Assembly: GCA_013397115.1 (NCBI GenBank)
Contig: VWZW01001682.1
Coordinates: 496,510-560,509 of the forward strand
Origin: Edolisoma coerulescens
Taxonomy: Eukaryota; Chordata; Aves; Passeriformes; Campephagidae
DNA: 64,000 bases
Reading direction: 5' to 3'
Shown here: positions 1 through 13,300 of the stretch, in pieces
How the letters are laid out: every line of letters starts with the position of its first letter
How positions within the stretch are numbered: the stretch's first letter is position 1
The notes under the pieces: generated by a model
The model's database searches: none
What the model was told of the DNA's origin: nothing
What the model saw: only the letters and a program-made list of their open reading frames with translations
Program-made: the position numbers and the translations under genes

Positions 1-2544
1 TAGATTGGAAGGACTGTGTACAATGAATTACATAATTTAGCAGTTTGTCATCTATTCCCTGACAAAATCCTGCACCAAGTCTTTATGAAATCAAGGTTGA
101 TAATGTGCTTTAATTTTGTCCTTCTCCAACAGCATTACTTCAGTATCCCAAGGAATTTATATGCATCCATGGATTTATACTCTTCTTAGAAATGGAACTT
201 TGTTAGAGATGCCTGGTGAGAAGGCACTGTGCAGCAAGGGAAGGGGAAGAAAACTGTAGCTTGAAGAAGGATCTGAAAATAGCTGAGAATCTGGAAGGAT
301 AAAATGTGTATCTATTTTCTGTTGCTGAGTTGAGCCCTTGTACTACTTTTTGAAATTGGTTGTCTTCATTTCCCTCCACTGTCCATCATCCCTGAGAAGG
401 AGAACCGTGGAGTTTGACTTCTGAAGCAGCATCACTGGGCATCCATCGGGCAGGGTAAGCCCAGGATAGGGAGAAGGCCAGCCGGCAAAAATGCCATGTC
501 CCCTGTCCCAAAGTACCTGTGCGCTATGCACTGGAGTATCTGTGCAAAACACATCTCAAGAGGTAAGAGTGAGGTAAAAGAGCATCACTGCTGCCTGCTC
601 AGATCAAAGGGAGTGGATTAGAGAGCATCCAGTGGGGGTTTCCTCATCAGGGCTATTCCCACTCTAACAATTGGGGGTTTATTGGACGTGGAGGACTAAA
701 TTTACAAAGAGAAGCATATGCCTCCTTGCTTCACTGGCTGGATCAGAGCCCAAGTACCTGAAGCAGTAGGATATGCAGCAAAAGCTGACTATTTCTTGCC
801 TTTTCTGTATCTACTTGTGGATACAGTGTGGTAATAACTGCAATTAACTACAGGAAATTAAAAAGAAGATCACACCCCTAAGAAGAAAATATTTCGCCTC
901 CTTACTCTGTGTTAAGTCTTCCCTGGCAAGGAATTCTGTTTTTCTGCTGTTCTGGCAGATTACTTGACACTGAGCAACTGCATTAGCACTTCTGGAACAA
1001 GGAATAAGAGCTGAGAGTGTGAAAAAGCGTTGTGGAAGCCTTCTTACTTGAGACATTTAAAAATGAAATGACTGAAGCTTTTAGAAATTTAGTGTAATAT
1101 ACTGATGCCTAGCTAACAGGGAAATAAAGCAGATTGCCTAAGACCAATTTTTAAGTTTCAGTTTTGCCATGCCCTGCTGCTGGCTTGGGCATTTGGCTGA
1201 GCTGTTCTTAGGTAAATTACTCTGCTCCTGCTTCTAAGCAGGCTCCAGGAAGGAACTGGCAGGAAGAGGAGGCAAGGAAAAGGTCTTAGAGGGCACAAGT
1301 CCCTGAAGGAATGAGCTCAGCTGGTTCCTGGGGTGCAGTGATCAGCAGAGAGCAGCACTCCAACCACCAAATGGTGCAATAGAGCTTTGGGCCAGAAGAG
1401 ACCAGGTTTGTCAAGGCTGGCAGAAATTGAACATTCTCCCTGCCCCCAATCTTCTTAGCACAGAAGGGAAGGTAAAATAGAAAAGGTATCTGCTTAATAT
1501 GCTGCAGTGCAAGAGGAATCAGTCCCCTGAGAGCCTCTGGGGGGAGGTCCAGCACAGCTCTGACGCAGCCGAGGGCCAGGCTGCAGCGGGTCAGGAGCTG
1601 GGGAGGTGAGGAGTCTGCTGGAGGCACTGGAGACCTTCAGCACCATTAACGCTTTCAATCGACATAAATCTCCGTATTTCAAAAACAATTTTCTAGGGAT
1701 TCTGATATAACAACCACGTACTCAGGCCTCGGACGTTGCTCACGACAGTCGTGTTTTGAAGAGTGACAAGGAAACCTTCGCCCTGCTTTTAGCCTCATCT
1801 GCGGTGTCTTGCCTTGTCTTGTCTGTGCATCTGAGCCAACAACGAGGGAACTTTCTTTCCTGCTTAAGCAGATGTTTACCTTTCAGCACCTAAGATGACC
1901 TTTTGACTTGGGCCTGAAATTCTGGCCCTGCTAAGATGGGTGGAAGTTTTGTCACTGATTTTGACAGAGCCAGTATTTCATTCCAGATGCTTTGCTCAAT
2001 AAAGCATATAAAATTACAAAACATGGGCCTTCCCTCTTGCTCAACTTCTCAGTCATCCCAGGTATCGCTGAGTGATAAACACAAAAACCTGGAGGAAACA
2101 AAATGGCATCTAAAAAAAAGGCTCCTACATGAATAATTAAAATACCTTTCAATATATATAATAGGTACACCTATACACACAAGCACACACATATAGAAGA
2201 CGTCAATGGGATCAAAGCTTTTCTCCAGCACTTTAATAGGTGGCATGCACCCTCACTTATCTGCTAAAATCAAAACCTGTACCTGCACGTGCAGGTGCTA
2301 GGAGTTGCTTTTTCATATTCTTGGCACAGGGCCACATAGTAGAGCCATGCACCTTCATTTTTTAACAAGCCTATGTTTTCTCAGGTGTTCATTTATCTCT
2401 GTGAAGAAGTTTCTCAGACCTGTAACCTCAAGTTTAGCATACTAATAGGAAGAGGTGCTCTTGCTGCCAATAAACAGGTCTTAGTCTTAGATGCAAGGAT
2501 ATAACAACAGATTTTTTTTTATTATTATTTATAAATATTCTTTT
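1..2544. other. Non-coding DNA, nothing recognised
   Basis: Only short chance frames are present. Composition is AT-rich with a more GC-rich patch at about 1530-1640. A 16-bp perfect palindrome lies at 2281-2296 (see findings). Confidence 0.7.
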
Positions 2545-2700
2545 CAAATATAGGGATCGTGAGCATGGAATTGTAACAACTAGCATTTGGAACAGACTGC
2601 CAGAGGATGTGGTTGATTTTCTACCACTGTGAGTTCAAATTTGGATGACTTTCTAAAAGACAAGTTTAGCTTGTATCTGCAAAATGCAGTTCCAGAGGCA
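2545..2700 (+). repeat. Old CR1 LINE 3' fragment
   Basis: The stretch that begins near GGGATCGTGAGCATGGAATT and contains GGAACAGACTGCCAGAGG, then GATGTGGTTGA and a CCACTGTGAGTTCAAATTTG segment, follows the order of the 3' part of old CR1/L3-type LINEs (sense orientation). It is diverged and lacks the terminal short repeat, so the limits are approximate. Adjacent T-rich DNA (2508-2530) is separate simple sequence. Confidence 0.7.
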
Positions 2701-5610
2701 TGAACCACTGTATGAAAAAAATGGTCTGTGTTGGAATGGCTCTTTTTGGCCTCAAAAATCTGTGAGCCCATGCTGGTTTTGGTAACAGAGATACCATGAA
2801 CAAAGGCAGAAGGCAATTAAGGATTATTATCTTGGGAAAAAATATTGCTTTGAACAATGAGCTAAGGAAGGTACAAATAACTATCCATGTGATTAACATA
2901 AACCCTCTGCTCATGAGTGTAGCAGCCTTTTAATTCACTGTTAAGTTTTAAAATTGCAGCATGGCTTGACTGAATTTTTGGGTGAGTGATTGAATTGTTT
3001 GTATGGAATATCTTTTTGGCAGTTTAGGAAGTGACTCTGTTCCTGCTGCCTAAGCCCCATTAGAACACTTGTGATTTTTTTGCAGGCAATATTGTCAGTT
3101 CCCATTTCTCTCAATTCTCTGAATTTTGACAGCAATGAGTCAAATTATGGATTTTTTTCATTGTCTGAAAGGCTTTTGCTTTCCTGCAGTTGTCTACTTC
3201 AAGGGGTTCATTTCTTCTCCTTTGCAGTCAGTAGAGATTTATTGTTGCTTCTCACAGGCTAGAAACAGGGCTCTGGTTTTTCTTTTGTGCATTTATTTGA
3301 TCCAAAGAGCTGGCTATTGTTATCTAAACTGAAAGTCACTTTCTCCTCCATTAGTCATTTTGTGTTAAAGATCAAAAGTTTGGGGGATTTGTTGTTGATT
3401 CTAATCTCACAACATTTTTCTTTATTTACTGTTCCTGTAGATTCTGTATTTGAGAATTTGCAAAATTTGCTTTCAATGTCAACATTCAAGTACTTCCCAT
3501 AAATAAAAAAGCTGGAGTCACTTAAAATAGTTCCAAAGACTTCCCCACACAATCTCAGGTAGAACAGCCCATAGTTTCTTCCTGTTAACCTATGTTCTTA
3601 TATTACATTGTAGTATTATGTTGCCACTTGTTTTTTCTAGTTCTTTTGGGTTACCACTGAAATGTGTAAGGTTATGAAAAGAATTTTAAAGAATTTAAAT
3701 CTTAAAGAATTCCAAAACCTTTCTAATTTCCTCTTACTTTTACGGGTACTCTGGAAGATGTGCTGTTTTCAGATTTTATTAGAATCAAAAATTCTCAACT
3801 CCTACCCACTTCAGAGTTTTGTGACTGAGCCTGAAAAAAAAACCCAAAGAAAATACAAACAAAAGAGATTACTTAAAACTTTATATTATTCAAAGTTCTA
3901 AAAGGAGAACAGCTCAGGTAGGGCGAGAACATATGGCAGAAAGAGGCTTTTGGGAAGGAAACTGGTGTGAAGGAGCATTCAGGTAGCCAGGCATAGCCCA
4001 GCATGTTGTGGACAAGTTAGCACCCCTCGTGTGCACTGCAGGGAGCAGCAGGAGCTGTGGAAATCATCTGGGGAGTGGCAGTGGCTCCCCCAGGGCCAGC
4101 GAAGCCAGCACTGCACTGGAATGATGCTCTTGGCTCCCTGGCTGCCCTTGTCCTACTGCTGCTCCTGGGGATGCTGCTGCATCGCCTGCAGCAGGTGGTA
4201 CCCACGGGCACAGGCAGGGACTAGGGACACTTTTCCAAAGGTTTCCTGCAACTGGCATTGCAGGTCACCCATGGCCTCTACTCCTGTGTATCCCAGGGGC
4301 ATCTCTCCTGCATGGATTACTCTCCAGTCTACAGTAAGGATTGCTTTGTTTAAAGTCCACTTTTCTCCCAGAATACTCTTTAAATAAAGCAGGGTGAACC
4401 CTCCATGAGAAAGGATTTGAACAATTCTGTTGGTTTGTTTTGGTGTTTGCAACCAGATATTTTCTTCAAATTTTCCCGAAAGAGATTTAGAAATTATTAA
4501 TATTAATTAATAATATTGGACATAGGGATAAAAAAGGCTGTAAGTATGTTCTAAGCAAAATATTTGCACTGCAATTCCATAGCTGGTTTCTTTGGATACA
4601 GTATCTGAATTAGGTGCTCTCTAGTCTGGGAAGGGATTGATAACGTGGGTTATCGTCGAGTGGACAGCAATTATCACACACAGGTGTGTGAAATATTGCC
4701 CACTGCCAGTAGCTTTCCAACAGTCCCTGAGGTGGGTTATACTTTCATTGAGCTAAGAGGGGATTGTTAAGTAAGTGCTTTTGTAAAAAGTGCTGAAGTT
4801 AAATTGGAAATACTCTGTTAACCAGGGGGGCTGTGACTGTCATTTGAAACATCAGTCAGAAATAACTAGGCAAGGTCTAGTTTTGATGATTTTTAAGTCC
4901 TGATACGGGCAAGCTTCATTTCTACAGAGGAATTTGCATTTAATCCTCTTTAAACTTCCCCTGAATTTTGTTTATGGGCTGGTTTGGGCTAGGGTAGAGT
5001 TAATTATTTTTTTTACAGAAGCTGGTATGGGGCTGTGTTTTGAACCATCTATTTGTATTTTTCAGGTAGTGCCTTTACAACATGCTTTATTCTTTCACTG
5101 ATGTGTGTCCCTTCACACTAAAAACCACAAAGTAAACTAGATTTCAAAATGCATGTCCTCTGAAGCACTTTCCTAGGAATTTTGCTGAGCTTAAATATCT
5201 TCAGTGCATGTGAAAAAGTAAATATACTTGTAACAAAGAGTTCTTCCTTCCTTGGGCAAGAGTATGTTCTATCAGGGAAAAACATTATTCTTGGCATAAT
5301 AATTAAAAAGAAATAACACATTTGAATAGTACCAGCCCACAAAATCCAGGGCTTACAGCTGGCAAGGCAAATAACAGCATTCTAGGATGACATTTCTTTT
5401 CCACTATTTTAGCAGTTACATGAGTGTTGTGTTAGGATCCTTTGGCTTTGGTTAGTTTCTGTAGTAACACTAATACAAGCGAAATCATAAAATTTTATTT
5501 TACATATTAATTCTGCAGAAGTAATTTTCTTCTCATTTTAACTGGACAGTAACAAGTGAAGCACACAAATACCTAATCCAGAATAATTTAATGTAATAAT
5601 TTAGTAACAT

Positions 5611-5641
5611 TGTGTATGTATGTATATATATATATATATAA
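5611..5641. repeat. TG/TA dinucleotide microsatellite
   Basis: TGTGTATGTATG runs into an uninterrupted (TA)n tract from 5623 to 5641. Confidence 0.95.
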
Positions 5642-5971
5642 AATAATAATTGAATAACAGTATAATGTTTTCTATATTTTTATATGAGATTTCTTGTAAC
5701 AACCCCATCATATTAGAGATTATATGTTTATGCACTCTCTTTCCTTGTCCTTCTTTCTCATTTTGTACCAGGCTTGTCCAGGCTCCTCCTCTCCTCCCAC
5801 GCAGAAAGGCCCTGGCTGGAGATACCATTCTGAGCACTGAAATATCTGCCACTTTCAGGGATAATTTGCACTTCTATTAAAGATTCATTAAAAAGGTGAA
5901 TATTTGGAATCCTGCAAGTTAAACATGGAGCCTTGGGGAATCTGTGAAGCTCTGAAACCAAATGTTTGGGG

Positions 5972-6001
5972 TTTTTTTCTTCTTCTTTTTTTTTTTTTTT
6001 T
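5972..6001. repeat. Poly-T / TTC simple repeat
   Basis: A T-rich tract with TTC units ends in 16 consecutive T. No retroposon sequence adjoins it that I recognise. Confidence 0.9.
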
Positions 6002-9000
6002 CTGACAAGTGGGTTTGCACAGTGGCCTCCGTACTGGGACATGGGTAAATACCAGAATCTTTCTTTAAACAAGTCTATCCCCAGAGAGCACGGTCAGTAC
6101 CAAGGACCTTCTGCAGGGAACCTGTTGAGGGAACGGAGCAGTACCACTGCCAGAAAGAGCCAAGGGTGTCCCACTTTCTGTACTTTTCTGCTTTTTCTGC
6201 ACTACATTCTCATGTCCCCCTAATACAAGTGTCATCAAAATATCCTCCTAAGGGAACATCTATCACAGAAAGGAAGAGAAAAATATTGCAACGCAAATCC
6301 ATTAATTTCAGAGTGCCCCGTCTTCTCCCAGCAGTGGCCAGGGGCTGGGATGTCCCAGTGGGAACACTGGGGAGGGGAAACTGGCAAGGGTATTCCCCAG
6401 GTGCTCTGGAATGAGTATCTGGAAGGAGGGACCTGGCCACACCTGCCAGCAGCCTCAGGAGAGGCTCAGTTCTGCCTGCTGGGGAGGTGAGGGCTCTTCC
6501 TGCACTTCACTGACGTTGTGAAACTCTTTATTGCAAGTAGTCCATAGAACAAGAAAGACCAACATGAAACCCTTCTGATGAGGCAAAAATTGTAAAAATA
6601 TTCTTCCCCGCTCCATTATGTAACAGTTTAATGTGTTGCTGAGGATGCCAGGAATGCTGGGAGCAAGAGGAGAGGAAGCACACGTCACCACCCTGCGCAA
6701 TCTTTCTTCTCCTTCACCGCAAGCAGGATGAGCTGGGCTCACAGCAGCTGTACAAGGGCTCAGGACTTCCAAGGTGAGGAAACCTGGAGAGGGACAGTTT
6801 GTGATGGAAACCTGAGGGAGCCTCTGCCACTGCAGGTCGTGTAAGGGCTGCTGTTTCCCCCTCTGCACGAGGTATGCACGAGGCTGGCGGGTTCCTTTGG
6901 GGACCAAGAGCCTTTTGCAGGTCACAGTGTATTTGTAGAAGGTTTGCTTTTGACATCATGTGGCCAGAGTCATTTGGAGCCCGGTCATGCACTAAAAGAA
7001 CATGTCAGGAAACCACAAGGCATAATTTCTCCGTGTGGCAATAATCTGCAGGGAGCCTGGATAGCTGTAATGGTACATTGCTGCTTGCTTTGAGTCTGCC
7101 TTTGCATTAACTCTTCAATTTGCTTGCTTTGGCTTCCCTGACTCTTAAATACATACACACAGGATCACTTTGACATAGTAAAAATTCAGTTTATGGAATT
7201 GGCTCCTTGGTCTCCAAACCATGGAACTCCTTGTGCCAGTCCTGCTCCCACGAGCTGCATGGGGTAAGTCTCCATCTCACCTTCCCTTCCTAATTTGCTG
7301 TGACAGTGACTAATTCCAAAGGTATTGGTAACGAGCTAGGGATTTACATCTCAATAAAATTTACTATGAAATTTACAGGGACTATTTTTAACTGATATCA
7401 AATGAAAAATAGTTTTTAAAAGATCTCTCTCTACCACTCCTGGCTTTTCTGTGCCAAACTCCAGCAAGCAGGGGGCAGCTGGCTTTTAAACCCTTTTTAC
7501 AGTTTTCTACTTTTACAGTCCTCCTCTACTAATGCAGAAGCTTTGGCCTTCCTGCCAGGCCTGGAGTATTCACCTCCCCATTTCCCTAGTTCTCTCTTTT
7601 GATTATTTATATTTAAAGAGACTGGACAAAAACAGGTGGATGAAACACCCAAAATCTCTCTTTGGAAGAGGGGTTTGTTGTCCTCCTCTCCACACAAATT
7701 GGGATGATGCTTGCAAGGCTGCAGAAGCACCATTTCTTCTCCCATCCACAACAATTTTAGATAATAGGGTCTCTCAGGCCTGAGAGAAGCAAAATGTATT
7801 GACCTGGGAAATAAGATCCCCATGAACTTATGGTACTGGAGGAGACAGCGAGTAGCTGTTGCTAGGTCTAGTTTTTGTTAGAATTTACTGCTGCTTTTAT
7901 TTAAGAAAATGTACTTTGTGTACTTTAAATTCCTTTCATCTAGTAAAAACAACCAAAATTGTGTTTGATAAAAACAGCCTGTTATTTGAAATACATTTTT
8001 TCTTGAATGACTATCATCAAAAATGAACTTTAAAAAATTAATTCTGTACTTTTCCATACTGAAACCATCGAGACTCAGATTTATGCTCTCTGTGACTTTA
8101 AAATTAGATTGAGGAGAAGCAGGCAAAGAGGAGCCAAATATTAACAGCAGCAGGAAAAGAAACCAAGTGTCTGGCAGAGAGCACAACAGATAAACACCTT
8201 CCTACCTAACCTGCTGTTTCACCTCCACTCATAAAATGGGAACTGGCCTGAGAGCTGGGGGACCTGCAGATCTAGAAAGATATAGCATGGAACAACAAAA
8301 AAAAAAATAATCAGGGCAGCGATGTAGCTACGTATAGCTGAAAATATTTGGCTTGGCTGGAGTGTCAGCTTAAAGCTTAAGCAGTTCTTGATTTTTGTTC
8401 AGGTTGGTTTCCGCATCATTAACAAGGACTGTACTCCAGTTAGCTCAGTCACACAGAAGCTGCTCCCAGGATCTCAATATTCTGAACTATGCTGAAGGTA
8501 CAAGTCAGAATAAATACACAATGTTTATAATTTGTGCTTGAAGTGAATAACGCTGCATTGTCGAATCTCAATTAGCCGTGGTCTCTTATTTGGTCTGAGG
8601 ATTATCTTTGCCATGGACCCTGAGATCTCGGATTTGGCAGATTTCTTAACTGAGATAAAGTGTTGTGCAAACAGGGCTCCCCTGCCCTCGGGGCCAGCCC
8701 GGCTCTGGGAACAGCTCATCCTGCTGGGTCTGGCCGGAGGGTCCCGCTCCAGGCAGGCATCCCACCCTCACCCCCACTCCCACCCTGCTCCCACACAGCT
8801 CCCCTGAGCCCCCTGCCCTGGGGGAAGGCTGGGAGTTCACCAGTCCTTGTTTTGTCTTCCACCAGGACAACCTTCTTTACAATTCTTTCCAATTTTGGAT
8901 CGGGTTCTTCGTAATTCTACTCCTTAAGAGATTTTTCTCCCAGTCCCTTGTGGAAACATGAATGAGGAGGAAATAATGATTGGCAATTATTGTTTTATTA

Positions 9001-9432
9001 TTGGGGAAAGAAGCAATATATCTCATGAGTGATAAATTACCCTCCTTGTCATGGTCTGTCAGGCTTAGAGGATGCACAGGGAGCTGCAGGGCACCCTGGC
9101 AGGCATCATCCCAGATTTATGTGTGGCACAACGTGTTGGTACTCACACAACAGAGGTCTCTGCATAATGTGAAGTTTTGCAACTAAATATAAAATATGTG
9201 CAACACACATTAGAAATCCATATCACCTTAGCATATGAGAGAGAAAAGGTTTTCCCTTGTAAACAGAGGCCTGAATTAGAAGTTTAAAATGCTTTTTGTA
9301 AGATACTGTCAAAATGTAAATGCTTTCCTTCAGATAATGCAGATGCTTTAAGACTGATTAAAAACAAAACAAAAGCGAACAAAAACCCCAAATGAAAACA
9401 ACCCAACAACTTTTTAAAAAGCCCTTTCTTGA

Positions 9433-10341
9433 ATTCTGTGGACAGGTATAATAATATTGCAACATAGAACTAATCAATTTTTTATTTCTCACATTAAAGC
9501 TCATTCTTTGCTTCCAAGATTTTTAGCAGAAAAAAATGCGAAAGCAAATAATTTAACAATAGTTGTTGCAAATACCCTACCCAACATTTTTGAACAAGCA
9601 AAACTTAGCCATGCCTTCTTTCATCAAAATGCACAAGCCCTTGTGCAGATGTTCCGCATTTCCAAAGATCAAGCAAAAGCAATTATAAATACTTGCCCTG
9701 ATTGTCAACTAGTGCAACCCCCTGCTTCCACAAGAGCAGTCAATCCTCGAGAGTTACAGAGTTTACAATTATAACAAAGAGATATCACTAAATATCCATC
9801 TTTTAAAAAATTCAAAAATATCCATGTGTCAGTAGACACCTTTTCAAGTACAGTTTATGCTTCTGTACACACAGGAGAAACAGCTAACCATGCTTGTCAA
9901 AATTTTTTGCGAGCATTTGCCTCTTTAAGCATTCCCCAAGAAATAAAAACAAACAATAGCCCCGCGTACACAGCTCAAAAATTAGCCACATTTTTGATAA
10001 ATTAAAGTTTTCGCCACACCTTTAGTATTCCCTACTCTCCCACAAGCCAAGCCATCATTGAAAAAACACATCACACCTTGAAACACATTCTAAATCAACA
10101 GAGAGGGGGAGCAGGTCAGGCAACACCACAGATGCATTTAAATAAAGCTTTTTATGTTTATAATTTTTTAAACAGTTCCTTTGCAGAACCAAATCCACCA
10201 ATTTTCAGACACTTTTCCAACAGTACTTAGGCAAAATTAAGAGAAAATCCTCCAGTTTTAATTGGAAATCCTGAAACAGGCCAAATCGAAAGTCCGTTTC
10301 TTGATGGCCCAAATTGTGTTTCTGCGGTGAGGGAGCGTTAA
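9433..10341 (+). pseudogene. Endogenous retrovirus pol relic: end of RNase H and integrase, class II (ERVK-like)
   Basis: One reading frame runs through most of a retroviral integrase, broken by stops at 9772-9774, 10003-10005 and 10228-10230 and ending at 10339-10341. The first part (9433-9540) resembles the end of RNase H. The N-terminal zinc-binding His and Cys residues are present: His codons at 9610 and 9622, Cys codons at 9694 and 9703. In the catalytic core the first Asp (9781) and the Glu (10060) remain, but the second Asp position now reads Asn (9952). The tail (10150-10341) keeps parts of the C-terminal domain. The core and tail resemble class II endogenous retroviruses of birds. 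No gag, protease, reverse transcriptase, env or flanking LTR is visible nearby, so this is a truncated fragment. Three stops plus the lost catalytic residue rule out integrase activity. The sense strand is A-rich, as in many retroviral genomes. Confidence 0.93.
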
Positions 10342-13300
10342 GCAAGCTCAGCTCTGATGGCTCTGTTTCGAGCTCCAATAAAATAATCCAGTGTGTCTTG
10401 CAAAAGATCCTATAAATGTGAATACAGAAAAATGGAACATTCTTTTACACAGGCAGGTCTTTTCCTCAAGCATAAATATTCTTAGTCTGTTTTTTGGAGA
10501 TAAAGACTATATCATTACCAGACCGATGGCTGGAATTTCTCTTTGAAAAGGAATCCTTATAAATGCTGTGTCTCTGAAGCCAAATGCTCTTAACTTCCAG
10601 TGAAAATTTCACTGAATATTCCATACAAAGAGCAGATCACACTAACTAGGACCTTTCAAAGTTTATGCAAATTCAATATTATATAATGTTGAAAAAATAC
10701 AAGTTATAAAGCTACTTTCTGGGTAAATGATTTTGAGTATTCATGAATACATAAAAGCAAGTCCCTTCAAGATTTTTGAAATTATTTATGCACCTAAATC
10801 CCATTGAATTTAGGATCATAAATATAAATATTTATTTTTATTCTATATTTTAAATTTCAATCTGAACTTTTTAAGAATTTTTTAATTTATTCAACTTGTT
10901 TTAATTTAGAAAGAGAAAAGTGACTATGCAAGTAATCATGTGCATGAAAACAAATCCACAAACAAAAATTTCATTAAAAGAAAGTCAGCACTCTAGCATA
11001 TTTCTATCATGTAAAACATACAAGAATATCTTATAGTTGCTTTAGAAGATTATTTTCAACCAGCACTGTGCTTTAAACTACACAGGAAAATAAAAATTCC
11101 ATTAGATCTGGATTTTTTTAAGTTGTTTATTTGAAGATGTTTGGCTTGAGTTAAGGAGCTTTAAGATAGTCTCTCCATTTTCTTATGACAAGTAACATAA
11201 AAAAATAAAAGATTTCCCCATATAACAGTAGCCACTGGTGTCCTGTGTCAGGGTATTAACCTTTTTAACCCTGTCAGTCGGCTGGGGCCAGGAAATATGG
11301 ACTAGTCTTTTACTACTCTTCTGTGTGTCACAACTTTATTATGCATCACATTTTTCCTCTTCTGAAGTGTCTATAGCACTAAAAAAAACATAGTCTTGTA
11401 AAGAGAATGCAGTGTTGCAAGGCTGGAAAGGTATGTGGGGCTGAATATCATATATTTTATCAAAGCGATGTCCCTCTTCATCCAGAGCACATTATTGTTG
11501 CTCTGTAAAACTTTAACATCAAAGAAAGACTCAAGGCTCTGTTTCATATTTTGTAAAGGTGATCTCTGAGCATTTCTAGCTGAATTATCCAATAGTTTGC
11601 TGTATATCATTTTGCTGATGACAAGAAAGCTGTCTCATACCCTTACTGGTATCTGTGCAGAGCTGGCTTGTCTTTCAAGTTACTATAAAGCCATGTAGAG
11701 CTGATTAGCTATAAATATTTCAACTGCTTATAAAGAAATATTAGTTCCTACAGGCACTACTTTTGTCCATTGCTTATACAGACTATAATCTTTTCAGGGA
11801 GGTTGTACACAACCTCCATTAAGAATAATACTGAAAATTATACAAGCGCTTAAAAATCTCATCAAGGCAAGATGGCATCATATTGTGAGGAGAATCAAAG
11901 ACACTCTTTAATTCATAGACATCCATAAACCTTGCTTTATCTCTTAATTGTAAATCTTCAGAGATTTGCACATTATTTTCAGCAATCCAGATGCTGAGAG
12001 AAGAATGTTATCTTCCACTAAATACCATTTTGTTAAATACATAAGAGCTCTGGTCATTAATGGCAAGCTGCATCCAATTCTCTCCTGGTTGCTGGGGTTA
12101 CAGCTGATGTAATGACTTGGCTTCCTGCTCCTTCCTCACATCTCCATTTTTTACCAGATTGTCACCCATAATTTACTACTCACTTTTGTGCAAAATGTTC
12201 ACCCCCATCTCTTCTGACAGCCATGGCAGCAGCTGGTTGCAGTGACTTGAAGAGAATGTCCTCAAACCATAGCAGTATCTGCCTGCAGGGGCACAGCATT
12301 CCAGGGAAAGGAGTCCTTTCTCCTGCTTGGACACTGACCCTGTGGGGCAGGCAGGTGTCCCCAGGGTCACCCTTGACTGGGGAGAGCTGCCCTCCTGCCT
12401 GTGCCTCCTGCCTGCACTTCCATGGGATCCCTGCCTTTGCTTGCACCTCTGCCACTGCTCCCCTCCCTTGGAGCTGGAAATGAGCAAGGATTCAATCCAT
12501 CTCTGGTACAAACTTTGTGCTCTTTGATGGAATAACCTGACCAGCCCACAGGACACCAGGCGAGCTTCCACTTCCCAGGCCAGATTATTTTTTCCCTGTG
12601 TCTGTGTGTGTGTTTCTGCCTCAGCAGCCTCCTTTGACTTCATTCCAGTGTCACACAGATAACCTGAGGGAACTGTGACATTTATTCCCCGTAACTCTGT
12701 CATCCTCCACAGCAGGGTATTGCTGATGGGAAACTTAAATATGATCCAAGGAGCATTCAAATGAGATTTCACCACAATTAAATGGAATTTTCTTCCCAAA
12801 ATCACTCTGTTTCTCCTTAGCAACTTTAGTCCTTTAGAAAACACTGGCAAAGACCGTGGCAACACTCCCTGCAAGGGAGTTTTGTGTGCTACAGTGGGAT
12901 TTCAGCTCCATTCTAATCCCTCTGTGCACCTCTGGCAGCCTTTGGTAGACAGCTTTTTGGGCCCTGGAAACTTTGGGGATGAATTAAATCAGGAGAGCAG
13001 TAAAAAATAAAGGAAGGGAAGTTTTCCTATTTGGGGAGATGAAGCAGCACTGCAATAACCTAGAATTAGATGGACTGAGTAGCCTTTTACTTGCCTGATT
13101 TATAAGTGAAGTAGACAAAATAAAGGAGAATATACTTTCATGAATAATTCTACCTCAGACTTTTCATTTGAAACCAGTTTGAGTTGGTCACTATTCACAT
13201 TTTCCATTTCTTAAGCTAATCACTATTCACAGTTTCCAGGGTTTTTTAATGCTTAGTATTCAAAATGCCAGATTCTTAACAAATGCTAACTTGTTCTGAT

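Larger units (their letters stand above)
2701..9432. other. Non-coding DNA with simple repeats only
   Basis: No exon with convincing splice sites and no repeat family was recognised apart from the two simple repeats listed. The notable points are two small inverted repeats at 4639-4703 and an ATG-plus-donor-site segment at 7221-7263, both discussed as findings. A C-rich stretch at 8750-8830 is low complexity. Confidence 0.6.

Noticed and set aside
6455..6925. 156-codon minus-strand frame
   Set aside because: Low-complexity composition and no splice signals or known motifs.
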